Source: Marinospirillum alkaliphilum DSM 21637
GTDB lineage: Bacteria > Pseudomonadota > Gammaproteobacteria > Pseudomonadales > Halomonadaceae
DNA: 64,000 nucleotides
Direction: 5' to 3'
Assembly (NCBI RefSeq): GCF_900119735.1
Contig: NZ_FPJW01000001.1
Location: forward strand, 124,001 to 188,000
A program made the translations under genes and the position numbers. The notes below the pieces were generated by a model. The model searched no databases. It saw only the letters and a program-made list of their open reading frames with translations, and was not told the DNA's origin. Of this stretch, positions 1 to 7,499 are shown in pieces. Within the stretch, counting starts at the first letter, position 1; the number at the start of each line of letters is the position of its first letter.

Positions 1-297
1 GGCAATGGCCACACCAAACACCATATTGATAGGAACAACGATCACCACCACTAATAGTGTCAGCCGGATGGCGTGGGCAGCATCCGGTTCGGTGACGGCG
101 GCATACCAGACTTGCAGACCCTGCTCAAAGGCACCGTACAGCACCACCAGCAGCGGCAGCACCAGAAAAAGTGCAAGAAAACTCAATGCCAGGGCAATCA
201 GTGACAGGCGAACCCAGTCCGGCTCTTCGGTGGCGCGTTTCCAGCTTCCGGCCCGATCCAGTGTCAGCGCCGTGTTTGCGGGGATGGATGACGACAT
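1..297 (-). CDS. cysW: Sulfate/thiosulfate ABC transporter permease CysW (N-terminal part)
   Basis: N-terminal 99 codons of an inner-membrane permease; the reading frame is still open at the window edge. It begins MSSSIPANTALTLDRA, then a short cytoplasmic stretch with ATEEPDWVRL, a strongly hydrophobic first membrane helix (about residues 31-55, rich in L/V/A) and a second hydrophobic segment ending NMVFGVAIA. Order sbp-cysT-cysW on the same strand, with 17 bp separating it from cysT, matches the usual sulfate importer operon; cysA would be expected beyond the window. The family pairs with CysT to form the translocation channel for sulfate or thiosulfate. The call rests on position and the N-terminal sequence; the diagnostic EAA loop is not visible here. 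Confidence 0.88.
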   Translation of the reverse strand, partial: MSSSIPANTALTLDRAGSWKRATEEPDWVRLSLIALALSFLALFLVLPLLVVLYGAFEQGLQVWYAAVTEPDAAHAIRLTLLVVVIVVPINMVFGVAIA

Positions 298-314
298 GAA
301 ATGAATCTCCCTTC

Positions 315-1148
315 TCAGTGGGCAAAACGGCGGCTGGACCACCATTGCAGGCCATTGATGATGATCAGTAATACAAAGGCAGTCAGTAACATCACGGTGC
401 CGATGGCGGCAGCACCGTTGTAGTCGTACTGTTCAGCTTTGGCGACTATCAGCAAGGGCGTGATTTCAGTCAGGTAGGGCATGTTGCCGGAGATGAAAAC
501 CACTGATCCGTACTCACCCAGCGCCCGTGCAAAAGCCAGGGAAAAGCCGGTCAATAGCGCAGGCAGCAGGGTAGGAAAAATCACCCGGCGCAGGGTGGTC
601 AGACGAGAAGCCCCCAATGCAGCCGAAGCTTCTTCCAGCTCGCTTTCAAAGTCTTCCAGCACTGGCTGTACGGTTCGCACCACAAAAGGCAGCCCGATAT
701 AGGTAAGTGCCACCACCACACCCAGTTGGGTGTAGGCGACACGGATGCCAAAGACCTCCAGATACTGACCCACCCAGCCGGTGCTGGCATAAAGGGTGAC
801 CAGGGCAACACCGGCCACAGCGGTTGGCAGGGCAAACGGCAGGTCGATCAGGGCATCCACCACACGTTTACCGGGGAAGGTGTAACGCACCAGCACCCAG
901 GCCACCAGTGCACCGAATACCAGATTGATGGAGGCACCAATCAGTGAAGCAAAAAACGACAGCCGGTAAGAAGTCACCACCTGAGGATGGCTGATGGCAC
1001 GCCAGAACTCTTCCCAGCTCATCAGGCTGGTGTAGAGCAACAACCCGCCAACCGGGATGAAAAAGATAAAGGTCAGATACAACAAAGAAAAACCCAGCGT
1101 CATATGAAAGCCGGGCAGTACACTGGGTTGTCTTTTGAACAGTGGCAT
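315..1148 (-). CDS. cysT: Sulfate ABC transporter permease CysT (CysU)
   Basis: Inner-membrane permease of 277 residues, the normal family length. Hydrophobic segments lie near residues 17-40, 62-88, 100-122, 142-160, 198-218 and 245-266. The EAA loop that contacts the CysA ATPase is visible at about residues 172-195 (EEASAALGASRLTTLRRV). With CysW it forms the membrane channel for sulfate/thiosulfate delivered by the periplasmic binding protein encoded just upstream. It sits 71 bp after sbp and 17 bp before cysW on the same strand, so co-transcription is likely. The divergent cysB gene suggests classical CysB control, but no CysB site was proven by eye. Confidence 0.93.
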   Translation of the reverse strand: MPLFKRQPSVLPGFHMTLGFSLLYLTFIFFIPVGGLLLYTSLMSWEEFWRAISHPQVVTSYRLSFFASLIGASINLVFGALVAWVLVRYTFPGKRVVDALIDLPFALPTAVAGVALVTLYASTGWVGQYLEVFGIRVAYTQLGVVVALTYIGLPFVVRTVQPVLEDFESELEEASAALGASRLTTLRRVIFPTLLPALLTGFSLAFARALGEYGSVVFISGNMPYLTEITPLLIVAKAEQYDYNGAAAIGTVMLLTAFVLLIIINGLQWWSSRRFAH

Positions 1149-1219
1149 AAACTAACAATCTCCGTGATGGGTCCCTCAGGGATTCAGCAGTGCCCACCTC
1201 CTTGTGGGCAGAGTTCACA

Positions 1220-2239
1220 TCAGCGGCGGTTACGAGCAATGTTTTCCAGGATGGCATCAAAAATACCGCCATCATTGAAGTGATCGTTCTGGGCCTTGTC
1301 CCAGCCGCCAAACACTTCATCAATGGTGAAGAAGTTCACTTTCGGGAAACGATCCGCAAACTCAGCGGCAATTTTCGGATTGGAGGAGCGGTAGAAGTGT
1401 TTACCGGCCAGACGCTGGGCATCGTCAGAGTAGAGTTCATCCAGGTAGGCCTGAGCCACGGTGCGAGTGCCTTTGCGATCCACATTGCGATCCACCACCG
1501 TGACGGGAGGTTCGGCCAGGATGCTCACCGATGGAACAACAATTTCGTACTGACCGCGACCCAGTTGCTCCACCGACAGGAAGGCTTCATTTTCCCAGGC
1601 GATGAACACATCACCGATACGACGCTGAACAAAGGTATTGGTGGCACCACGCGCAGCTGGATCCAGCACCGGCACGTTACCAAAGATCTTTTCTACAAAC
1701 TCACGGGCTTTTTCATGGCTGCCGTATTTCTTTTCGGCATAACCCCAGGCGGCCAGGTAATTCCAGCGTGCACCACCAGAGGTTTTTGGGTTAGGCGTAA
1801 TGACCTGCACATCATCACGGATCAGGTCATCCCAGTCCTTGATGTTTTTGGGGTTACCGGCACGCACCAGCAACACAATGGTAGAGGTGTAAGGAGACGA
1901 GTTGGCGGGTAAACGTTCCTGCCAGCCTTCTGGAATCAGTTGTGCGCGTTGACGCAGGGCATCCACATCATAAGCCAGTGCCAGAGTCACCACGTCGGCA
2001 TCCAGTCCATCAATCACCGAACGAGCCTGTGAGCCTGATCCACCATGTGACTGACGGATATTGACCGTTTGCCCGGTCTTGCCACGCCAGAGGTTGGCAA
2101 AGTGGGTGTTGTATTCACGATAGAACTCGCGGGTCGGGTCATAAGAAACGTTCAGCAGGTTCACCGTCTGGGCACTTGCCAGTGCAGTGGTTCCCAGCAG
2201 AACCGAAGTCAGGGCGGCCGTGGCCAGTTTTTTCAGCAT
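1220..2239 (-). CDS. sbp: Periplasmic sulfate-binding protein
   Basis: Periplasmic solute-binding protein of 339 residues with a clear Sec signal peptide ([16 protein letters not shown]..., predicted cleavage after ALASA near residue 23). The mature start [21 protein letters not shown] and the motif [25 protein letters not shown] are typical of Sbp/CysP proteins, where this region forms the sulfate site. A GGAG Shine-Dalgarno sequence precedes the ATG. It is the first gene of the sbp-cysT-cysW unit and is divergent from cysB. Sbp and CysP are hard to separate by sequence alone; sulfate is favoured over thiosulfate only by general resemblance. Confidence 0.93.
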   Translation of the reverse strand: MLKKLATAALTSVLLGTTALASAQTVNLLNVSYDPTREFYREYNTHFANLWRGKTGQTVNIRQSHGGSGSQARSVIDGLDADVVTLALAYDVDALRQRAQLIPEGWQERLPANSSPYTSTIVLLVRAGNPKNIKDWDDLIRDDVQVITPNPKTSGGARWNYLAAWGYAEKKYGSHEKAREFVEKIFGNVPVLDPAARGATNTFVQRRIGDVFIAWENEAFLSVEQLGRGQYEIVVPSVSILAEPPVTVVDRNVDRKGTRTVAQAYLDELYSDDAQRLAGKHFYRSSNPKIAAEFADRFPKVNFFTIDEVFGGWDKAQNDHFNDGGIFDAILENIARNRR

Positions 2240-2483
2240 CGTTGCTTCTCCATCAGGGTTTTGTTTTGTGATGCTGCGGATACTAAGCGGCCAGACTTTT
2301 GCAAAAAACGAATAAAAGCTGAAATGTTAATCACAAAAACTGCTAATGAAGGAGTGTTGGCAGTTGCAGCCGCTATTGCAGAAAAACTGCTATGGATATT
2401 CATATTCCATATTTCTGGTTATATCTGCGCATGCTTAATATCGCTGCATCGAATAAACTTTTTGTGCGGTGCATGCATTCATC
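2240..2483. promoter_or_regulatory. sbp/cysB divergent control region
   Basis: A 244-bp spacer between the divergent sbp and cysB genes. It is markedly A/T-rich between about 2290 and 2470, in contrast to the flanking genes. No convincing -35/-10 pair or CysB box could be assigned by eye; CysB-type sites are poorly conserved. It must contain the promoters of both genes. Confidence 0.4.
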
Positions 2484-3401
2484 ATGAATTTTCAACAGTT
2501 ACGTATCCTGCGTGAGGCAGCACGCCAGAACTTCAACCTGACTGAAGTGGCCAATGCCCTGTTTACTTCCCAGTCGGGAGTCAGCAAACACATCAAGGAC
2601 CTGGAAGATGAGCTAGGTGTGGAGCTTTTTGAGCGCAAGGGCAAGCGTCTGCTGGGATTCACTGGCCCGGGGCGGGAGATTCTGGATGTGGTGGAGCGCA
2701 TCCTGCTGGATACTGCCAACATCAAACGCGTGGCACAGCAGTACACAGAAGAAGATGAAGGGCATCTAAGTCTGGCGACCACCCATACTCAGGCGCGTTA
2801 TGTGCTGCCTGCCATCATTACTGAGTTCAAGAAAACCTTTCCACGGGTGCACCTGGAGTTGCACCAGTGTGGGCCGGAAGAAATTGTCAGTTTGTTGAAG
2901 GCCGGTAAGGTGGACATAGGTATAGCCACTGAAGCCCTGCATGATGAGCCCTCCCTGGTTTGCTTTCCCTTTCACTCCTGGCAGCATGCAGTGGTGGTGC
3001 CAAAACACCATCCATTATTAGAAGAAAAAAACCTGACGCTGGAAGCGGTTGCCCAGTATTCGATCATCACCTACCACCAGGGATACACCGGACGCCGCTC
3101 CATTGATTTGGCATTTGAACAGGCTGGTCTGAAACCGGATATCGTGATGTCGGCGCTGGATGCGGATGTGATTAAAACCTACGTGGAGCTGGGGCTGGGG
3201 ATTGGCATCATTGCCTCGGTGGCCTGGCAGCCACAACGCGACAGTGAGCTGGTATTGCTGGACTCAACCGATCTTTTCCCGGTTAAAACCACCCAGTTGG
3301 CACTTCGCCGGGGGCACTACCTGCGCAGCTTTGCCCTGCACTTGGTGCAGCTCTGCTGCCAGAACCTGTCTGCCGAACAGATTCAGCAACAGGTACAGTG
3401 A
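2484..3401 (+). CDS. cysB: LysR-type regulator CysB
   Basis: LysR-family transcription factor of about 305 residues. The N-terminus MNFQQLRILREAARQNFNLTEVANALFTSQSGVSKHIKDLEDELG aligns with the CysB winged-helix domain, in which the TSQ.GVSK helix reads DNA, and FERKGKRLLGFT follows as in CysB. The C-terminal domain carries the sulfur-effector fold (LATTHTQARYVLP). I chose the ATG at 2484 because CysB proteins begin at M-x-x-QQLR; a GTG 15 bp upstream is also open. It is divergent from the sulfate transporter genes and converges, with a 9-bp gap, on the permease gene at 3411. In the family, CysB activates sulfate-assimilation genes in response to N-acetylserine. Confidence 0.9.
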   Translation: MNFQQLRILREAARQNFNLTEVANALFTSQSGVSKHIKDLEDELGVELFERKGKRLLGFTGPGREILDVVERILLDTANIKRVAQQYTEEDEGHLSLATTHTQARYVLPAIITEFKKTFPRVHLELHQCGPEEIVSLLKAGKVDIGIATEALHDEPSLVCFPFHSWQHAVVVPKHHPLLEEKNLTLEAVAQYSIITYHQGYTGRRSIDLAFEQAGLKPDIVMSALDADVIKTYVELGLGIGIIASVAWQPQRDSELVLLDSTDLFPVKTTQLALRRGHYLRSFALHLVQLCCQNLSAEQIQQQVQ

Positions 3402-3410
3402 TCAGTGGAT

Positions 3411-4448
3411 TCAAAACCCCAGCAGTTTTTTGCGCAGGGGTTTGATGATCAGTAATGCCAGAACCACCAGTGCCAACCACTCCAGCCATTCCGGCAGGAG
3501 TTCCTGTGCCTGGCTGGCGTGGATCACCGGGTTGATGCCCAGGGTTTGCAGTGTGGCATCCAGCAGCCAGCCGAGTAATACACTGCTGCCGAGAATGCCG
3601 GTCAGGTACAGTGCCAGTGCCCGGTTACCAAATTCCCTGCGAAATACGCCGAGTGTGGCCAGGCTGGTGACCGGCCCGGCCAGCAGGAACACCAGTGCCA
3701 TGCCCGGTGACATGCCGGTCAGCAGCAAACCGGCGGCAATCGGGGTGGCGGCAGTGGCACAGATGTAAAGCGGTATTCCGATTACGGCCATCAGTAACAG
3801 CGACCAGAAATTACCGGACAAACCACTGAGCGCATCGGGTGGCAACAGGGTGATCAACAGCCCTGCCAGCAATAAACCGATCACCACCCAACGGCTGATG
3901 TCATCCAGCAAATCGGCAAAGGCATAGTGCAACCCCTGTTTCAGGCGAGTGGCAGGAGAAGTGGCTGTTTCGTCTTTTTTGTTGTCACAGCAACCACCGC
4001 AGCAGGCTGTTTTGGCCGGGGCAGGTTCAGTCAGTGGCACGGGTCTGGGTTGTTCAGTGGTGGCGACTAACAAACCGGTATTGATGGCGGTGAAAACGGC
4101 ACCCAGTACCCTGACACCGGCCATCAAGGGGCCAAGCAAAACACTGGTCAGCAGGATGGAGTCCACACCGACACCGGGTGTACCAATCAGAAAGGCAGTG
4201 GTGGGGCCACGCCCGGCACCACCCCGATGCAGTGCCAGAGAGGTTGGTATGGCACCACAGGAGCAGATGGGCAAGGGTACACCGATCACTGCTGCCCGGC
4301 TGATGCTGCCGATACCACGCCCACCGATCCACTGCTGAATCAGGCTTTCCGGCATAAAAGCCTTGATCAACCCGGCCAGCAACAAACCCAGCAGCAGCCA
4401 GGGAGCGGCACTGAGCGCCACACTGAGAATACCGATGATCCACTCCAT
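3411..4448 (-). CDS. SO_0444-type permease (DUF318/ArsP-like, Cu/Zn efflux family)
   Basis: Polytopic membrane protein of about 345 residues. It has two related halves with conserved membrane motifs, PLPICSCGAIP (about residues 59-69) and the matching GIPLYICATAATPIAAG in the second half. A cysteine-rich cytoplasmic loop CCGGCCDNKKD (about 149-159) links them. That architecture fits the DUF318 permeases annotated as SO_0444-family Cu/Zn efflux transporters. The ATG at 4448 was preferred over one 18 bp upstream because AGGAG lies 7 bases before it. It heads a same-strand block with two YeeE/YedE genes and converges on cysB. The actual substrate is unknown; metal efflux is inferred from the family and the Cys loop. 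Confidence 0.75.
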   Translation of the reverse strand: MEWIIGILSVALSAAPWLLLGLLLAGLIKAFMPESLIQQWIGGRGIGSISRAAVIGVPLPICSCGAIPTSLALHRGGAGRGPTTAFLIGTPGVGVDSILLTSVLLGPLMAGVRVLGAVFTAINTGLLVATTEQPRPVPLTEPAPAKTACCGGCCDNKKDETATSPATRLKQGLHYAFADLLDDISRWVVIGLLLAGLLITLLPPDALSGLSGNFWSLLLMAVIGIPLYICATAATPIAAGLLLTGMSPGMALVFLLAGPVTSLATLGVFRREFGNRALALYLTGILGSSVLLGWLLDATLQTLGINPVIHASQAQELLPEWLEWLALVVLALLIIKPLRKKLLGF

Positions 4449-4477
4449 CGCTTGGCTCCTGATCAAGTTTGTTGATT

Positions 4478-4927
4478 TTACCCGCAGTCGCTGGTTTTTT
4501 CAGGCTGCTGTGGCCGCTGCTTTGCTGCCACCCAGCGTTGCAGGCAATGTCCGAGCAGCAGGCTGGGCAAAAACACCAGTGCTTCCCATGAGGGGTTAGC
4601 GATCAACGCTACAGCAGGACCTGGGCAATAACCACTGATGCCCCAGCCAATACCAAACAGTCCAGCACCCAGTAGCAATGAAGGAGTAATGGTGGTTTGT
4701 CCCGGCAGCCGAAATTGTTCAGCCAGCAGGGGGTGGCGGCGTTTCAGGATCAGGTGAAAACCGATCAGGGTTGTGCCAACTGCTCCACCCAGCACCAGCA
4801 ACAGGCTGGGATTCCATTCACCGGCAACATCCAGAAAACCCAGTACCTTGAGTGGATCGGTCATGCCCGATACAGCCAGTCCCAGACCAAACACCAGACC
4901 GGCCAGCAATGTTGCCAGGTGGTTCAT
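4478..4927 (-). CDS. YeeE/YedE-family half-transporter (DUF6691)
   Basis: Small membrane protein of 149 residues with about four hydrophobic helices. It carries the family signatures GLVFGLGLAVSGMTDPLKVLGFLD near the start and GISGYCPGPAV near residue 110, where the Cys-Pro-Gly-Pro motif is typical of sulfur-compound transporters of the YeeE/YedE type. The start ATG overlaps the stop of the upstream partner by one base (TGATG), so the two are translationally coupled. Such gene pairs (PmpA/PmpB-like halves) occur with persulfide and thiosulfate genes. Here the neighbours are cysB and the sulfate importer, consistent with uptake or export of a reduced sulfur species. Confidence 0.82.
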   Translation of the reverse strand: MNHLATLLAGLVFGLGLAVSGMTDPLKVLGFLDVAGEWNPSLLLVLGGAVGTTLIGFHLILKRRHPLLAEQFRLPGQTTITPSLLLGAGLFGIGWGISGYCPGPAVALIANPSWEALVFLPSLLLGHCLQRWVAAKQRPQQPEKTSDCG

Positions 4928-5349
4928 CACATTACTCCAAACAGGTGGCGTACTACAAAGGTGGTGAAAACAGCGGTGAGCATAAAAGTCAGTACCGCAG
5001 CCAGAGAGCGCAGGGATAAACGGCCCAGGCCACACACACCATGACCACTGGTGCAGCCCTTTGCCAGTGAAGTACCAAAACCAACCAGCACGCCGGCCAG
5101 AGCCAATAACCAGACTGGGAAACCTTCACGAGCCGCGGGGCGTTCTCCACCCAGGGCATAAAACATTGCAGCGCCTGCCACCAGACCGATCAGGAACAGG
5201 GCAGGCCAGAGGCGGTCGGGTAAAAACACCAGGCGATTGATCAGGCCACTGATACCGGCAATACGTCCGGTGAACAGCAGCAATAGACAGGCTGCAGCAC
5301 CAATCAGCAAGCCACCGATCAGTGCCAGAAAAAGAGGGTCCAGGTTCAT
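4927..5349 (-). CDS. YeeE/YedE-family half-transporter
   Basis: Membrane protein of 140 residues, four predicted helices. The motif KGCTSGHGVCGLGRLSLRS (about residues 97-115) is the hallmark of the other half of YeeE/YedE two-gene transporters; its cysteines are thought to relay thiosulfate or persulfide sulfur in related TsuA-type proteins. It lies directly upstream of and overlaps the companion half by one base. Together they correspond to the two halves of a full-length YeeE. No rhodanese or persulfide dioxygenase is adjacent, so which sulfur species moves is open. Confidence 0.83.
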   Translation of the reverse strand: MNLDPLFLALIGGLLIGAAACLLLLFTGRIAGISGLINRLVFLPDRLWPALFLIGLVAGAAMFYALGGERPAAREGFPVWLLALAGVLVGFGTSLAKGCTSGHGVCGLGRLSLRSLAAVLTFMLTAVFTTFVVRHLFGVM

Positions 5350-5476
5350 GTCAGAAAATCCGAAGTGTTGCTTCAGCAGAAGCTTTCCAAGAATTTTCTA
5401 ATTATCGCACTGTCTGGTGGACTTTCCTATCAGCAGCCAGCTGGTGGTGGCAATTGTGGGGGATCAGGGTAAAGGT

Positions 5477-6505
5477 TCAGGCGGTTTGTTTTGCGGCGAG
5501 CAGTTGCCTGTCTATCAGCAGTGGTTGCAGGCTCAGAAATTCCTGAGCGGAAGCCTGCCAGGAGTAAAGGGCTGCGATCTCGGCACATTGCCTGCGATCC
5601 AGTTGCAGGGCAGCCAGGCAGGCTTGTTGCAGGTTGTCATCCAGCACCCCATTAATACCTTGTTGCACCACATCCAGCGGGCCGGGCACCGGAAAGGCGG
5701 CCACCGGAGTGCCACAGGCCATGGCTTCCAGCATCACCAGGCCATAGGTGTCTGTCAGCGAAGGGAACACCAATACCGAGGCTGCCTGATAAGTCAAGGC
5801 TAGTGCTTCACCCTGTTGATAACCGAGAAAGTGCACCTGTGGGTAAGCCTGTTCAAGCGCCTGGCGTTGTGGCCCGTCACCGATCACCCATTTTTCACCG
5901 GGCAGATCCAGTTCCAGAAAGGCCGACAGGTTCTTTTCCGGAGCCAGTCGACCGACATAAAGAAACACGGTTTTTCCGGATGCAGCCATTGCAGGGGCGG
6001 GCCGGAAAATACGGGTGTCCACACCCTTGCGCCATAACTTCAGGCGTTCAAACCCCTGATCACTGAACACCTGCTGCATGCGTTCGGTGGTGACCAGGAT
6101 GGCCTGACTGGGTTGATGAAAATGACGCAGCAAGGCATAACTCCACCTGATTGGCCACCAGGGCCAGCGGCTGCTGACATATTCCGGAAAACGAGTGTGA
6201 ATGGCGGATGAAAAGGCCAGTCCGTGCTGCGTCAGCCAATGACGGGCAGCCCAGCCCAGGGGGCCTTCGGTGGCCAGGTGCACGGCATCGGGGTTCAAGG
6301 CTTTCATGGCTTTTCCGACCTGCCACAGATTCCACACCAGCGGAATTTCCGGGTAGGTCGGGCAGGGCAGGCTGCGAAAATCTGCCGGAGACAGGATGCT
6401 CACCTGGTGGCCCAGTGCACCGAGTTCCTGTTGCAAGGCCTTTAGGCAGGTGACCACACCATTGACCTGGGGCTGCCAGGCATCAGTGATAATCAGCAGT
6501 TTCAT
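5477..6505 (-). CDS. GT4-family glycosyltransferase
   Basis: Glycosyltransferase of 342 residues with the GT-B fold. The N-terminal domain starts MKLLIITDAWQPQVNGVV, the acceptor-side signature of family GT4. The C-terminal nucleotide-sugar domain has YVGRLAPEKNLSAF (about residue 182) and the donor-binding ...DTYGLVMLEAMACGTPVAAF (about 262-282), including the conserved E-x7-E arrangement. It overlaps the upstream phosphatase gene by 4 bp (ATGA), so the pair is coupled. Such pairs are annotated as lipid-linked or alpha-mannosyl transferases; membrane glycolipid synthesis is plausible but the acceptor is unknown. Confidence 0.85.
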   Translation of the reverse strand: MKLLIITDAWQPQVNGVVTCLKALQQELGALGHQVSILSPADFRSLPCPTYPEIPLVWNLWQVGKAMKALNPDAVHLATEGPLGWAARHWLTQHGLAFSSAIHTRFPEYVSSRWPWWPIRWSYALLRHFHQPSQAILVTTERMQQVFSDQGFERLKLWRKGVDTRIFRPAPAMAASGKTVFLYVGRLAPEKNLSAFLELDLPGEKWVIGDGPQRQALEQAYPQVHFLGYQQGEALALTYQAASVLVFPSLTDTYGLVMLEAMACGTPVAAFPVPGPLDVVQQGINGVLDDNLQQACLAALQLDRRQCAEIAALYSWQASAQEFLSLQPLLIDRQLLAAKQTA

Positions 6506-7335
6506 GCTTCACTTCCGGTCACGGCAGTTTCTTTTTGCTGTTCGACCTTCTGCTGTTCGTTTTTCTGCTGCGTGTCGGTTAATCGCCAGAGTTCGATCTG
6601 GCCATCCCAGTTTTCAATCAGTGCCGTGCAGGACTCCACCCAGTCGCCACAGTTCAGGTAGTCGACTTCATTCACGCGGCGGATTTCGGCATGGTGAATG
6701 TGTCCGCAGACCACACCATCCAGACCGCGACGGCCACATTCATGGGCAATGGCTTCTTCAAAGTAACTGATGAAGTTAACGGCTGATTTGACCTTGTATT
6801 TCAACCAGGCAGACAGGGACCAGTAACCGTAACCCCAGCGTCGTCGCCAGTGATTGAGCCAGCGGTTCAGCACCAGCGTCACTTCGTAGGCTGAATCGCC
6901 GAGAAAGGCCAGCCAGCGGTGGTAACGGGTGATCACGTCAAACTGGTCACCGTGAACCACCAACAGGCGGCGGCCATCCAGTGTGGTGTGCACGGCCTCA
7001 TCCACCAGACGGATATTGCCAAGGATCAGGCTGGCGTAACCACGCAGAAATTCGTCATGGTTACCGGTGACGTAGATCACTTCGGTACCCCGTTTGCTGA
7101 GGGTCAGCAGGCGGCGAATCACGTTGGTGTGCGCCTGGGGCCAGTAGATGCCACTGCGCAGTTTCCAGCCGTCAATGATGTCACCGACCAGATAAATGCG
7201 TTCAGCCTGGAACTGTTTCAGAAAGTCAGACAGGTGTTCTGCCTGGCAATCTCTGGTGCCTAGATGAACATCTGAAATCCACAGGGTGCGTACACTGCGC
7301 TTTTGATTCGGTTTGATGAACTGGGCACTGGTCAT
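6502..7335 (-). CDS. LpxH-like UDP-2,3-diacylglucosamine diphosphatase family metallophosphoesterase
   Basis: Calcineurin-type metallophosphoesterase of 277 residues. All metal-site blocks are present: SDVHLG (about 21-26), GDIIDGW (about 51-57), GNHDEFLRGY (about 92-101), VVHGDQFD (about 126-133) and CGHIHHAE (about 210-217). The spacing and the helical insert between blocks resemble the LpxH2-type group rather than generic phosphatases. It could hydrolyse a lipid pyrophosphate. A dedicated lpxH may exist elsewhere, and the coupling to a glycosyltransferase suggests a glycolipid role. The last 25 residues are Gln/Lys/Glu-rich and look disordered. Confidence 0.82.
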   Translation of the reverse strand: MTSAQFIKPNQKRSVRTLWISDVHLGTRDCQAEHLSDFLKQFQAERIYLVGDIIDGWKLRSGIYWPQAHTNVIRRLLTLSKRGTEVIYVTGNHDEFLRGYASLILGNIRLVDEAVHTTLDGRRLLVVHGDQFDVITRYHRWLAFLGDSAYEVTLVLNRWLNHWRRRWGYGYWSLSAWLKYKVKSAVNFISYFEEAIAHECGRRGLDGVVCGHIHHAEIRRVNEVDYLNCGDWVESCTALIENWDGQIELWRLTDTQQKNEQQKVEQQKETAVTGSEA

Positions 7336-7499
7336 GGCCGATTACTCTGGCTGGTTTTTTCTGATTCTTCTTCTGACAAGTGAAACCTGTGTGAAAGACC
7401 TGTGATGTTTTGATGGCAGCGGGTGCAATTTTTTTGATCACTGCTAATCTTGACTGAAAGGTTGAATTCTTGAGCCATCTGGATCTGGGGAGCAGGAGC

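Noticed and set aside
1190-1912. Open frame of 240 codons on the plus strand opposite sbp
   Set aside because: It is antisense to a well-recognised binding protein, has no family resemblance and no ribosome site.
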